DNA from: Vibrio mexicanus
Lineage (GTDB): Bacteria; Pseudomonadota; Gammaproteobacteria; Enterobacterales; Vibrionaceae
Assembly (NCBI RefSeq): GCF_001012815.1
Contig: NZ_JYJP01000109.1
Coordinates: 124,001 to 188,000, forward strand
Length of the DNA stretch: 64,000 nucleotides
Direction of reading: 5' to 3'
Part shown: positions 9,338-18,530 of the stretch, piece after piece
Layout: the number at the start of each line of letters is the position of its first letter
Numbering within the stretch: the first letter of the stretch is position 1
Notes under the pieces: model-generated
Databases searched by the model: none
The model's input: only the letters and a program-made list of their open reading frames with translations
Told to the model about the DNA's origin: nothing
Translations under genes and position numbers: made by a program

Positions 9338-9384
9338 GTTCTATGGGTAGCTACAGATTTGTGACAAATATCTATACTCTATAG

Positions 9385-9660
9385 GGCAGTTAAGGTGAAG
9401 ATTACCTTTATCTAAGACCCATGGTGGATAGCATCCACGGATTGCAGGAAGCAATCAGGTCATTGCTTACGTTAGACACAACAACTTAGCTTTGTTGTGC
9501 CATAGACCAGACTGGTACTGTGCGGTGACAAGGATTGCAATTGGTATACGTTGAACTACGAGTAATACCGAGTCTTCAGGGAACCAAGTCCGTTCATTTG
9601 TTATTGCAAACAAGCCCATGGTGGGCGTTTGCTAAAACTAATTGAATATATTGATCGGAG
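9385..9660 (+). ncRNA. Highly structured deoC 5' leader (candidate cis-regulatory RNA)
   Basis: About 280 bases separate the probable promoter (-10 at 9373-9378) from deoC, and they fold into a chain of perfect stems. GTGGAT/ATCCAC spans 9424-9438, GATTGC/GCAATC 9440-9456 and CACAACAA/TTGTTGTG 9477-9499. AGACTGGTA (9509-9517) pairs with TACC-G-AGTCT (9566-9575). The last stem is 11 bp, GCAAAC..GCCCA/TGGGC..GTTTGC (9606-9632). GGTC at 9458-9461 can pair either with GACC at 9416-9419 or with GACC at 9505-9508, a switch-like arrangement. I do not recognise a known riboswitch class. Confidence 0.5.
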
Positions 9661-9666
9661 ATAGAA

Positions 9667-10442
9667 ATGAGCGATTTAAAAGCAGCAGCGCTACGTGCAC
9701 TTAAACTTATGGATCTTACTACGCTAAATGACGACGACACTGATGCAAAAGTGATCTCGCTATGTCACGACGCGAAATCTGCAGTAGGCAACACCGCTGC
9801 AATCTGTATCTACCCTCGCTTTATTCCTATTGCTAAGAAGACACTTCGTGAGCAAGGTACGCCAGATGTTCGTATCGCAACAGTAACGAACTTCCCTCAC
9901 GGTAACGATGACATCGAAATCGCGGTTGCTGAAACTAAAGCAGCTGTGGCTTACGGTGCCGATGAAGTCGACGTGGTATTCCCATACCGTGCTCTAATGG
10001 CAGGTAACGAGGAAGTGGGCTTTGAGTTAGTTAAACAGTGTAAAGAAGCATGTGGCGATATCCTTCTGAAAGTCATCATCGAAACAGGTGAGCTAAAAGA
10101 AGAAGCGCTAATTAAGAAAGCGTCGGAAATCTGTATCAAAGCTGGTGCGGACTTCATTAAAACTTCAACTGGTAAAGTGCCAGTAAACGCAACACCAGAA
10201 TACGCTCGCATGATGCTAGAAGTCATCCGTGACATGGGTGTTGCTGAATCAGTTGGTTTCAAACCTGCTGGTGGCGTGCGTACAGCAGAAGACGCAGCAG
10301 CTTACCTAGCAATGGCAGATGAGATCCTAGGTGATAACTGGTTGATGCTCGCCACTACCGTTTTGGTGCATCAAGCCTGCTGACTAATCTACTTAATACA
10401 TTAGAAGTGACAGACGAGACTGCTGACCCAGCAGCTTACTAA
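9667..10442 (+). CDS. deoC: Deoxyribose-phosphate aldolase (frame broken near the end)
   Basis: DeoC splits 2-deoxyribose-5-phosphate into glyceraldehyde-3-phosphate and acetaldehyde, the last step of deoxynucleoside catabolism. The class I aldolase Schiff-base lysine lies in FIKTSTGKVPVNAT; EVDVVFPYRALMAG, KVIIETGEL and the phosphate-binding GFKPAGGVRTAEDA are also present. At 10340-10341 one G is missing; restoring GGG gives the usual end DNWVDARHYRFGASSLLTNL and a stop at 10440-10442, 258 residues. As written the frame ends early at 10383. It is first gene of the deoCABD operon. Confidence 0.95.
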
Positions 10443-10511
10443 TTTCTCTTTCTAATTAGAGAAATAATAAAAACAAAGTCTGTTTGGTGGAGTAGCGCTT
10501 CGTTGCTCCAC
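10442..10511 (+). other. Intercistronic hairpins between deoC and deoA
   Basis: Two stems lie in this gap: ATTTCTCT/AGAGAAAT (10442-10465, overlapping the deoC stop) and GTGGAGTAGC/GTTGCTCCAC with G-T pairs (10487-10511). Neither has a T run, so they look like mRNA stabilising or processing elements rather than terminators. Confidence 0.45.
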
Positions 10512-10561
10512 ATTACCTCTTTACCTTACAACCATAACTCGTACGAGTATGGGAGGATCTA

Positions 10562-11905
10562 ATGTCATTATCTCAAACCTATTTACCTCAAGAAATCATT
10601 CGTAAAAAACGCGACGGCGAAGTCTTAACTGCCGACGAAATTAACTTCTTCATCCAAGGTGTGGCAAAAGACACCGTATCGGAAGGCCAAATTGCAGCAT
10701 TCGCAATGGCGATTTTCTTTAATGAAATGACAATGCCGGAACGTATAGCACTGACGTGTGCAATGCGTGATTCAGGCATGGTGATCGATTGGAGCCACAA
10801 AGAGTTTGGTGGTCCAATCGTTGATAAACACTCAACCGGTGGTGTGGGCGATGTGACGTCTCTAATGCTTGGCCCTATGGTGGCAGCATGTGGCGGCTTT
10901 GTCCCTATGATTTCTGGTCGTGGCCTTGGCCATACTGGCGGTACGCTCGATAAGCTTGAGTCAATCCCAGGCTATAACATTACACCAACGAATGAAGTAT
11001 TCGGTGATGTAACAAAAGACGCAGGCGTAGCGATTATTGGTCAAACTGGTGATCTTGCCCCTGCCGACAAGCGCGTATACGCGACTCGTGATATCACAGC
11101 AACAGTAGACAACATCTCGCTGATCACGGCTTCAATTCTTTCTAAGAAGCTCGCGGCAGGTCTTCAATCGTTAGTCATGGATGTCAAAGTGGGTTCAGGC
11201 GCATTTATGCCAACTTACGAAGCATCTGAAGAGCTGGCGCGCTCTATCGTAGCGGTCGCAAACGGTGCCGGCACGAAAACCACAGCAATCCTAACAGACA
11301 TGAACCAAGTTCTGGCTTCTTCTGCGGGTAACGCGGTTGAGGTGCGTGAAGCGGTGCAATTCCTTACGGGCGAATATCGTAACCCTCGTCTGCTTGAAGT
11401 CACCATGGCGTCATGTGCTGAGATGTTGGTGCTTGCTGAGCTTGCAGACAACACCGAAGATGCACGCGAAAAACTGATGGCAGTGCTAGACAACGGTAAA
11501 GCAGCCGAATGCTTTGGCAAGATGGTTGCAGGACTAGGTGGCCCAGCAGATTTCGTAGAAAACTACGAAAACTACCTAGAAAAAGCCGAGATCATCAAAC
11601 CAGTATACGCTGAAGACAGTGGCGTGGTATCGGCAATGGATACGCGTGCTATCGGTATGGCTGTGGTTGCGATGGGCGGTGGTCGCCGCGTAGCGTCAGA
11701 CAAGATTGATTACGCAGTAGGTTTTGATGGCTTTATCCGTTTAGGTGAGCAAGCATCAGCAAACAAACCACTGGCTGTGATCCACGCTCGCAACGAAGAG
11801 CAGTGGCAAGAAGCAGCTGACGCGTTGAAAGCAGCGATCACAATTGGTGGCGAATATACGCCAACGCCAGAGGTGTATCGCCAGATTCGTGCTGAAGACA
11901 TCTAA
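10562..11905 (+). CDS. deoA: Thymidine phosphorylase
   Basis: DeoA phosphorolyses thymidine to thymine and 2-deoxyribose-1-phosphate. The protein has 447 residues, close to the family length of 440. The N-terminal helical domain (LPQEIIRKKRDGEVLTADEI) precedes the glycine-rich signature VDKHSTGGVGDVTSL near residue 85. SGRGLGHTGGTLDKLESIPG follows, and DVKVGSGAFMPT is typical of the phosphate-binding domain. ATG 10562 has GGGAGG upstream. Second gene of the operon, 119 bases after deoC. Confidence 0.97.
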   Translation: MSLSQTYLPQEIIRKKRDGEVLTADEINFFIQGVAKDTVSEGQIAAFAMAIFFNEMTMPERIALTCAMRDSGMVIDWSHKEFGGPIVDKHSTGGVGDVTSLMLGPMVAACGGFVPMISGRGLGHTGGTLDKLESIPGYNITPTNEVFGDVTKDAGVAIIGQTGDLAPADKRVYATRDITATVDNISLITASILSKKLAAGLQSLVMDVKVGSGAFMPTYEASEELARSIVAVANGAGTKTTAILTDMNQVLASSAGNAVEVREAVQFLTGEYRNPRLLEVTMASCAEMLVLAELADNTEDAREKLMAVLDNGKAAECFGKMVAGLGGPADFVENYENYLEKAEIIKPVYAEDSGVVSAMDTRAIGMAVVAMGGGRRVASDKIDYAVGFDGFIRLGEQASANKPLAVIHARNEEQWQEAADALKAAITIGGEYTPTPEVYRQIRAEDI

Positions 11906-11921
11906 TTCCAGTGAAATGAAC

Positions 11922-11961
11922 GTTGCAGCTTAGATGGTTACTTTAAACGCTAAGCTGCAAC
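11922..11961 (+). other. Intercistronic hairpin between deoA and deoB
   Basis: A perfect 12-bp stem, GTTGCAGCTTAG/CTAAGCTGCAAC, with a 16-base loop and no T run. It is probably an mRNA stability or processing element. Confidence 0.5.
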
Positions 11962-12041
11962 AGATATAAATTGAGTTAACTAAATATAATTAAATGGTCG
12001 ATTGAAGCGTTACGCTCTCGACCAAATACAGGAAGAGAGCA

Positions 12042-13262
12042 ATGAAACGAGCATTTATTTTAGTCCTAGACTCATTTGGCATTGGCGCGACTGCAGATGC
12101 TAAAGATTTTGGTGACGTAGGTTCAGACACATTGGGTCACATCGCAGAGCATTGCGACAAAGGACTGGCAGATAACGACAAACGTAGCGGCCAATTAAAG
12201 CTTCCAAACCTATCTAAGCTGGGTTTGGCTATGGCTCATAAAGAGTCAACGGGCAGCTTCGCGCCTGGTCTTGATGCCGATGCAGAAATCATTGGCGCGT
12301 ACGGCCATGCTGCAGAATTGTCGTCAGGTAAAGATACTCCATCGGGTCACTGGGAAATTGCTGGTGTACCAGTTCTTTTTGACTGGGGTTACTTCACTGA
12401 TAAACAAAATAGTTTCCCAAAAGAGTTAACTGACCGCATCCTTGAGCGTGCAGGTCTAGAAGGCTTCTTAGGTAACTGCCACGCATCGGGCACACAAGTG
12501 CTGGATGATCTTGGTGAAGAGCACATGAAAACGGGCCTACCAATTTTCTACACATCCGCTGACTCGGTATTCCAAATTGCTTGCCATGAAGAGACTTTCG
12601 GTCTGGATCGCTTACTAGATCTTTGTCAAATCGCTCGTGAAGAACTTGAAGATTACAACATTGGTCGCGTTATCGCGCGTCCATTCATTGGCCCAGGCAA
12701 AGGTCAATTTGAGCGTACGGGTAACCGTCGCGATCTATCCGTTGAGCCACCTTCAGCAACGATTCTTCAAAAGCTAGTTGAAGAGAAAGGGGGTGAAGTT
12801 CACTCGATTGGTAAGATCTCTGATATTTATGCTGGCTGTGGAATCACTAAGAAGACCAAAGCAACGGGCATTCCTGCACTGTTTGAAGCAACTAAAGAAG
12901 CCATCAAAGAAGCGGGTGACAATACTATCGTGTTTACCAATTTCGTAGATTTCGATTCTGCTTATGGCCACCGCCGTGATGTTGCGGGCTATGCAGAGGC
13001 ATTAGAGTATTTTGATGGTCGTATCCATGAAGTGATGGATATGATGGAAGAAGATGATGTTCTTATTCTGACTGCTGACCATGGTTGTGATCCTACATGG
13101 CCGGGTACAGACCACACTCGTGAGCATATCCCTGCTCTAGTTTATGGTAAGAAAGTGCCAGCAGGTTCATTGGGCCTACGCGAGAGCTTTGCAGATATCG
13201 GTCAAAGCCTAGCGAGCTACTTTGGTACTTCGCCAATGGGATACGGTAAGAGCTTCCTATAA
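12042..13262 (+). CDS. deoB: Phosphopentomutase
   Basis: DeoB interconverts (deoxy)ribose-1-phosphate and -5-phosphate, linking DeoA/DeoD to DeoC. It is an alkaline-phosphatase superfamily enzyme with two Mn ions. The N-terminal metal ligand is LDSFGIGATADA, and GKDTPSGHWEIAG carries the phosphorylated threonine. C-terminal metal ligands are in FVDFDSAYGHRRD and LTADHGCDPTWPGTDHTREH. The length, 406 residues, is normal. It is the third gene of deoCABD, with GGAAGAGAG upstream of the ATG. Confidence 0.97.
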   Translation: MKRAFILVLDSFGIGATADAKDFGDVGSDTLGHIAEHCDKGLADNDKRSGQLKLPNLSKLGLAMAHKESTGSFAPGLDADAEIIGAYGHAAELSSGKDTPSGHWEIAGVPVLFDWGYFTDKQNSFPKELTDRILERAGLEGFLGNCHASGTQVLDDLGEEHMKTGLPIFYTSADSVFQIACHEETFGLDRLLDLCQIAREELEDYNIGRVIARPFIGPGKGQFERTGNRRDLSVEPPSATILQKLVEEKGGEVHSIGKISDIYAGCGITKKTKATGIPALFEATKEAIKEAGDNTIVFTNFVDFDSAYGHRRDVAGYAEALEYFDGRIHEVMDMMEEDDVLILTADHGCDPTWPGTDHTREHIPALVYGKKVPAGSLGLRESFADIGQSLASYFGTSPMGYGKSFL

Positions 13263-13272
13263 TTTTTGAATT

Positions 13273-13302
13273 GCAGCGTTCATCACTCAGTGAGAACGCT
13301 GC
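13273..13302 (+). other. Intercistronic hairpin between deoB and deoD
   Basis: The 9-bp stem GCAGCGTTC/GAACGCTGC encloses a smaller TCAC/GTGA stem and is followed by the T-rich TTTATTATTTT. It could act as a weak terminator or attenuator before deoD, or as an mRNA end protector. Confidence 0.5.
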
Positions 13303-13362
13303 TTTATTATTTTCCTAGGGATAAATCCTAGATTTCAACCATTGATTGAGAAGGAAAAAGTA

Positions 13363-14082
13363 ATGGCTACTCCGCATATTAACGCTGAAATGGGTGCATT
13401 TGCTGACGTGGTGCTAATGCCTGGTGATCCGCTACGTGCTAAATACATCGCTGAAACATTCCTAGATGACGCAGTACAAGTGTGCGATGTTCGCAACATG
13501 TACGGCTACACGGGCACTTACAAAGGTCGTAAAATCTCAGTGATGGGCCACGGTATGGGTATTCCATCTTGCTCTATCTACGTGACAGAGCTGATCAAAG
13601 ATTTCGGTGTTAAGAAGATCATCCGTGTTGGTAGCTGTGGTGCGGTGAGCGAAGACATCAAACTGCGCGATGTGGTTATCGGTATGGGCGCGTGTACGGA
13701 CTCAAAAGTGAACCGTATTCGTTTCAAAGACCATGACTTTGCTGCGATTGCTGATTACAAAATGGTACGTAACGCAGAAGATGCAGCGAAAGCACGCGGC
13801 ATCGACGTTAAAGTAGGTAACCTATTCTCAGCAGAGCTTTTCTACACGCCTGATCCAGAAATGTTCGATGTGATGGATAAGTACGGCATTGTTGGTGTTG
13901 AGATGGAAGCGGCGGGTATCTACGGCGTTGCTGCTGAGTATGGTGCGAAAGCTTTGGCGATCTGTACCGTTTCTGACCACATTAAAACCGGTGAGCAAAC
14001 CACATCTGATGAGCGCGCAACCACGTTCAACGAGATGATGGAAATTGCATTAGATTCTGTGCTGTTAGGTGACGAAGAGTAA
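13363..14082 (+). CDS. deoD: Purine nucleoside phosphorylase DeoD-type
   Basis: DeoD phosphorolyses purine (deoxy)nucleosides to the free base and sugar-1-phosphate. The 239-residue protein starts MATPHINAEMGAFADVVLMPGDPLRAKYIAE and shows the family sequences GHGMGIPSCSIY, RVGSCGAVSEDIKLRDVVIG and VGVEMEAAGIYGVA. SDHIKTGEQTTSDER carries the catalytic aspartate. I chose ATG 13363, the family start with AGAAGG upstream, over an in-frame ATG at 13342. It is the last gene of deoCABD, with a terminator directly after. Confidence 0.97.
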   Translation: MATPHINAEMGAFADVVLMPGDPLRAKYIAETFLDDAVQVCDVRNMYGYTGTYKGRKISVMGHGMGIPSCSIYVTELIKDFGVKKIIRVGSCGAVSEDIKLRDVVIGMGACTDSKVNRIRFKDHDFAAIADYKMVRNAEDAAKARGIDVKVGNLFSAELFYTPDPEMFDVMDKYGIVGVEMEAAGIYGVAAEYGAKALAICTVSDHIKTGEQTTSDERATTFNEMMEIALDSVLLGDEE

Positions 14083-14112
14083 TCTTCCAAACGACTAAGA
14101 GTTTCAAAAGTT

Positions 14113-14144
14113 AAAGCCCCGCAAGTGCACTTGCGGGGCTTTTT
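14113..14144 (+). terminator. Terminator of the deo operon
   Basis: AAAGCCCCGCAAG pairs with CTTGCGGGGCTTT around TGCA, followed by a T run. Confidence 0.92.
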
Positions 14145-14213
14145 GGGGTTCATAGTGAATTGATTGCTAGTGAATTGCTTCCTAGCTAATTAGCTACTTT
14201 GCTATTCCAGTCA

Positions 14214-14819
14214 TTACGACACGTCCTTTAGTAGCAGGTTTTCACCTTTGTCTTTCGGTTTACGGCGAACCACTAATGCAAGCAAGAAGCCGGCGATAAA
14301 ACTGATGATCACCATGGTATACATGTAGCGATCACTCTTACGGTAGAAATGATCAGAAATTGCAGTGACTCGGCCAGTTTCAAAGGTGACTCTTACAAAA
14401 CCTATGATGGTGTTGTCGTGTACAACCGGTTCAATTAACTGTTGTTTGCCAATGCTTGCGGTGGAAAGAGGGGTATCTAAACCCAACACTTCTCGAGCCG
14501 CTAGAGCTTTGCTACTTGAAGCGAGTCGGATACCTTCTGCGTCATAAATGGTGGCATCGAATACTAAGTTGTCTTGCGATAATTGGTTTGTCAGTTTGAG
14601 TAGGCGCTCTTGATCTTGTTGGGTGATCATATCTCTTGCAGAGAGAGCTGCTTGTGATATCAAGATTTGGCTGAGGGTTTCTAGCTGGTTCGCTTGAATT
14701 TGTTCATTACCCTTAGTGATCTTCACACTGTTCACCGCAATGACTGATACCATCGCGATGAGAGCTAAAATAACGGTCACTCTTAGCGCGACTCGAAATG
14801 AAAAAAGTGAGGAATCCAT
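14214..14819 (-). CDS. smp: YtjB/Smp family membrane protein
   Basis: This 201-residue inner-membrane protein has an N-terminal helix (VILALIAMVSVIAVNSV) and a C-terminal helix (MVIISFIAGFLLALVV) bracketing a periplasmic sensor-like domain, with a charged cytoplasmic tail. E. coli Smp/YtjB (AhpA) has the same layout and the same divergent position next to serB. The function is unclear. Start is uncertain: I chose ATG 14819 (MDSSLFSFRVALR), with AGG upstream. Upstream ATGs at 14855 and 14921 would extend into the repeat-bearing promoter region. Confidence 0.8.
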   Translation of the reverse strand: MDSSLFSFRVALRVTVILALIAMVSVIAVNSVKITKGNEQIQANQLETLSQILISQAALSARDMITQQDQERLLKLTNQLSQDNLVFDATIYDAEGIRLASSSKALAAREVLGLDTPLSTASIGKQQLIEPVVHDNTIIGFVRVTFETGRVTAISDHFYRKSDRYMYTMVIISFIAGFLLALVVRRKPKDKGENLLLKDVS

Positions 14820-14902
14820 AGACTGCCTAATAGAATTAATTTGGCTTTCAGCCATATTGAGACTTGCGTTTTTAAATTGCAATAGGTTAACTAGCGGTAG
14901 TA

Positions 14903-14977
14903 TATACCCAAGTGACCTCAAGAAGCAGGATTCAGGGACACACTCTGAAACAATTACCTCGAGGTTATTTAGGTATA
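14903..14977. repeat. Short copy of a Vibrio MITE-like inverted-repeat element
   Basis: The left end, TATACCCAAGTGACCTCAAG, matches the inverted right end (CTCGAGGTTATTTAGGTATA) at most positions. The left end closely matches that of the 267-bp element at 50521-50787. This 75-bp version lacks the whole interior. It lies between the divergent smp and serB genes, so it may supply a hairpin or promoter part to either. Confidence 0.65.
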
Positions 14978-15005
14978 CCTTAAGTTTAATTTATGGATTA
15001 CAAAC

Positions 15006-15986
15006 ATGGAAACGTTGAAGAGACTACCAATAAAGCGTCACACTTCGCTTTTAACACGTCTACCTGAAACCCGCCTCGCAAATCAATTGGACAAGCAACG
15101 CGCCAATTGGATTATTTTTGGCGAGTACCTATCACCAAAGCATTTCGACGACATTGACTTCTTCACCGGATACTACAACTCAATCATCGACACATGGAAA
15201 GTCGGTTATTATGAAGTGGCACTGATGTCTGGCGATTTGACGCCGGAACATGAAGAGATTTTACAAGGGCTGGGTTTGGACTACGCCTCTTTGTCAGAAG
15301 TCCCAGATCTATCGAGCCCAGGCCTGATTGTTTTTGATATGGATTCAACAGCGATTCAAATCGAATGTATTGATGAGATTGCGAAGCTAGCAGGCGTAGG
15401 CGAAGAGGTCGCTGAGGTGACCGAGCGTGCAATGCAAGGCGAACTCGACTTTGAGCAAAGCCTGCGTCAACGCGTAGGTAAACTGGCTGGCGCCGATGAG
15501 TCGATTCTGGAATCAGTACGCTCGACGCTACCTTTTATGCCGGACTTAACTTCTCTCATTACGACTTTGAATGAACTTGGCTGGAAAACGGCCATTGCGT
15601 CGGGTGGTTTCACTTACTTCTCGGATTATCTAAAAGAAGAGGTCGGTTTCGATTTCGCTCAGTCTAACCAGCTAGAAATTGTTGACGGGAAGCTGACAGG
15701 TAAAGTTGTTGGCGACGTGGTGTCTGCGCAGACTAAAGCCGAGATCTTGGTTGAGCTGGCAGAGAAGTACGAAATCGAAGGGCACAACACCGTTGCTGTT
15801 GGTGATGGTGCGAATGATTTGGTGATGATGGATGCCGCAGGTCTTGGTATTGCTTATCATGCTAAGCCTAAAGTACAAGCGAAGGCACAAACGGCAATTC
15901 GCCATTCCGGCTTGGGTGGTGTGCTTTGTATCCTATCAGCGGGCCTAGCTAAGCAGCAGAAAGTTAGCTGGCAAAGTAAGCCTTAA
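15006..15986 (+). CDS. serB: Phosphoserine phosphatase
   Basis: SerB removes phosphate from O-phosphoserine in the last step of serine synthesis. It is a HAD-superfamily enzyme: the nucleophile motif is VFDMDSTAIQIECIDEIA at about residue 115. IASGGFTYF (motif II) and KAEIL plus AVGDGANDLVMM (motifs III and IV) follow. The N-terminal 100 residues are the ACT-like regulatory extension found in Vibrio and enteric SerB. Length 326 is normal for this long type. A terminator follows within 40 bases. Confidence 0.96.
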   Translation: METLKRLPIKRHTSLLTRLPETRLANQLDKQRANWIIFGEYLSPKHFDDIDFFTGYYNSIIDTWKVGYYEVALMSGDLTPEHEEILQGLGLDYASLSEVPDLSSPGLIVFDMDSTAIQIECIDEIAKLAGVGEEVAEVTERAMQGELDFEQSLRQRVGKLAGADESILESVRSTLPFMPDLTSLITTLNELGWKTAIASGGFTYFSDYLKEEVGFDFAQSNQLEIVDGKLTGKVVGDVVSAQTKAEILVELAEKYEIEGHNTVAVGDGANDLVMMDAAGLGIAYHAKPKVQAKAQTAIRHSGLGGVLCILSAGLAKQQKVSWQSKP

Positions 15987-16007
15987 CAGCTAAACGGTAG
16001 ATAAGCA

Positions 16008-16036
16008 AAAAGCGAGGTGTTTACCTCGCTTTTTTG
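16008..16036. terminator. Bidirectional terminator between serB and plzD
   Basis: AAAAAGCGAGGT pairs with ACCTCGCTTTTT between convergent genes, with T runs on both strands. Confidence 0.9.
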
Positions 16037-16052
16037 CTAATGGGGTAGGGCT

Positions 16053-18394
16053 CTATCTTGTGAGTTCGAGCCTGACTAACACTTCCTCGGTAATATCAAC
16101 GATCTCACCATAGCCCACGACGGCTTTGATCTCTTTCTCTAGATTGCGAGCATTGTGCAAACTAATCTGAGCAAGTTCTTCTAAATCCAGAGAAAGCAAA
16201 GTTGTGAAGGGGTCAAATACCGGAGCTGCACACAGGCGAAGGGCAAAAAACTCACCAATCGTCTGTGCCTTTTTAATGAAGGCGATGCGTTCTTTGGTGC
16301 TGTCAAAATCAGACAGCAGCTGAGTTTCGACTGATTGAATTCGGGTACCAAATTTCACCGTCGATATATAGATCTCGTTGTATTGCGGTTTTGCGCCATC
16401 AATGCGTTTCATTGGTGCGGCAAGAAGCGTATTGCTGCGCCCTTTATAAATAGGCTCTAGAGAGAAGTGCTCTTCATGACCCAGCTTGGCAAACAGGGCT
16501 AAGTGAGGGAGCAGCGGATAGTTGACTCCAATGACACTCGGAGCAATGGCTGAGCCTTTCTTGCTTGCAAATACGGGGGTACAGACGACTTTGTCTAGCA
16601 TGATATCGTGCAGCCCTTCGAGCAGTTCGTTGGTTGGCAACAGCTCTTTATTGGGGGTCAGTTTATCCTGATTGTGCGTGATTAGACGATTCAGGAAGTG
16701 CACGGTTTTAATCGTCTCTTTTTTCTCTTCTATTTCAAGTTGAAGCTTTTTACCGCCAGCACTAATCCGTACGATGCGGTAAGGCACTTCGCTGAGAGGC
16801 ACCTCTTTGTCATAGAGCTGAAGCTCCTTGAAGTTAATACTGCACATAGTGTTAGCTGCAATATCGATAGGTCTGGCTAACGCAAGGCTTAAGCCACGTT
16901 TGGATAAGTCGAGAGTGGTCCCTTCCGCTTGTGTGTTGTTGATAGTAAGCACTAAAGGAGAGCGGAATTTATACCTTGGTTCTTTGCGACGCGATTGTGC
17001 ATCAAAGTACAAGCAAATCGGTTGGTTTGCCGATTTACGCGCGTGCCTAAACTTGTTGAGTTCTTTGCTCGCAAGGCGCGGTTTTTCCGTTAGTAGGTAG
17101 TCACGTGCAGAGCTTGTGTCGGCAATTTCCTGCAGCATGCCACAGTGCGTAAGAGATTGAGTGTCGAGATTAAGTTCGGTCGAGTGCTGCGCAAGTGCTT
17201 CTCGTTCTTTGTCTGATAGCTCAAATACAGAAAGGCGAAATGCTTTCCAGCTGGCTCTTTTGGCGCCAACGTGCCAGAACAATTGACGCTGTTCTCGGGT
17301 TGCTTCAGGCATCATCATCGAGAAAAACAGCTGCTTTCCTTGATGTTCATGAGTAAAAGCGTAAAGCACATTATTGCTGCCCTTGAGGCCTGGGCGAGTC
17401 AGCATATCCATCCGTTCGGGGTGGAATAGGCTATCTAGCGTTTGTTGGTTGCGCTCGTCATGCCAGTACTGCCAAATTGGCTGATTGTTTTCGGTCATCA
17501 GTGCCAGTTTTAGTTCATTACCACTGAAGAATAAAGGCAGATTACAAGTGTGCTTGAGATAGGTGTGTTCGAAGCCGCGAGTACGGGCGCGAATAATTTT
17601 GTCTTGGTTATCGTGCCTTGCTCGCTGCGACTCATCGACTAGAGACTGCTGAATAAAGCGCTCAATGACATCCGATTGAGACAATCGAACGCTTCTTAGA
17701 AATTTAACCGCATCGTTCTCGTAGGACTCATCGATACCAACAACGCGATATTGAATCTTTTGATGGATGCCATCGAGTACCGATGTCTTCGCCAACTCCA
17801 CGTAGTGAACGTCAATGACTTCGCCGAGCTTGTAGTTAAATGCGGTTGGTACTTTAAAGCGCGCACCTGATGGTGAAATATCGGCAGTGACAGCATGAAC
17901 CAACTGCTCGTTGGGTAAATGAATTTCTACTTGTGAGCTGATTTTTAGACGATTTTCTTGGCGTTTTAGGTCATAGCTAAGGTAACGGGTTCAACCTCAA
18001 ACGGGCTATTGGCACTGGTAATCTCTTTGGGCTGGTTATTACCACGCTGCTGCATTACACGGAAGTTGTTTCGAGTGTTACACAGAGCAAGCCAAACGCC
18101 TTCTGTATACCCACCAAACTTCTGGATATTTTTGTGGTACGCATTGAAAGCAACGTCATCGAGCCAATGCTTCAGCCCGTCCAGTTCATACTCTCTACAT
18201 TCACCGTTGACACGCCCGCGCAGGTCGATAGTTTTAGTGCAAGGCTCCATGATGCGGTTGAGCTCCATTTTGACCAAGATTTTAGTCGATGGTGGCTCGC
18301 CCTCTGTCATTTGAGAAAGAAGGTAGTCGAAGTCGGATGAGTGATAGGCAGTGATCAGTCGTTCTGCCAGTGAGAGAATTTCAGCTTGCTGCAT
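16053..18394 (-). CDS. plzD: PilZ domain c-di-GMP receptor, PlzD-like (frame broken)
   Basis: PilZ domains bind cyclic di-GMP. The gene appears as two pieces, but restoring one G at about 17977 (TTAGCT to TTAGGCT on the coding strand) fuses them. The first piece then continues VTLGYDLKRQENRLKISSQV into the second, giving 780 residues. The first PilZ domain has RQENR (RxxxR) and DISPSG (DxSxxG) near residues 145-175. A second, near residue 470, has RKEPR followed by DLSKRG. The serB-plzD-radA position equals that of V. cholerae PlzD (VC2344), by recall of that genome. It probably adjusts motility or surface behaviour. Confidence 0.85.
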
Positions 18395-18530
18395 GCTTTT
18401 CTGTTAGAGTAGTCCGTTAAATAGTATATCGACCCAGTTATATTGAACTTTAGTGATACTTGGCAGCGAATCAACCTTTTGCAGCCTTTTATCCTAATGG
18501 CTCACAGAGTTTATTTAAATTTGAGGTGAC

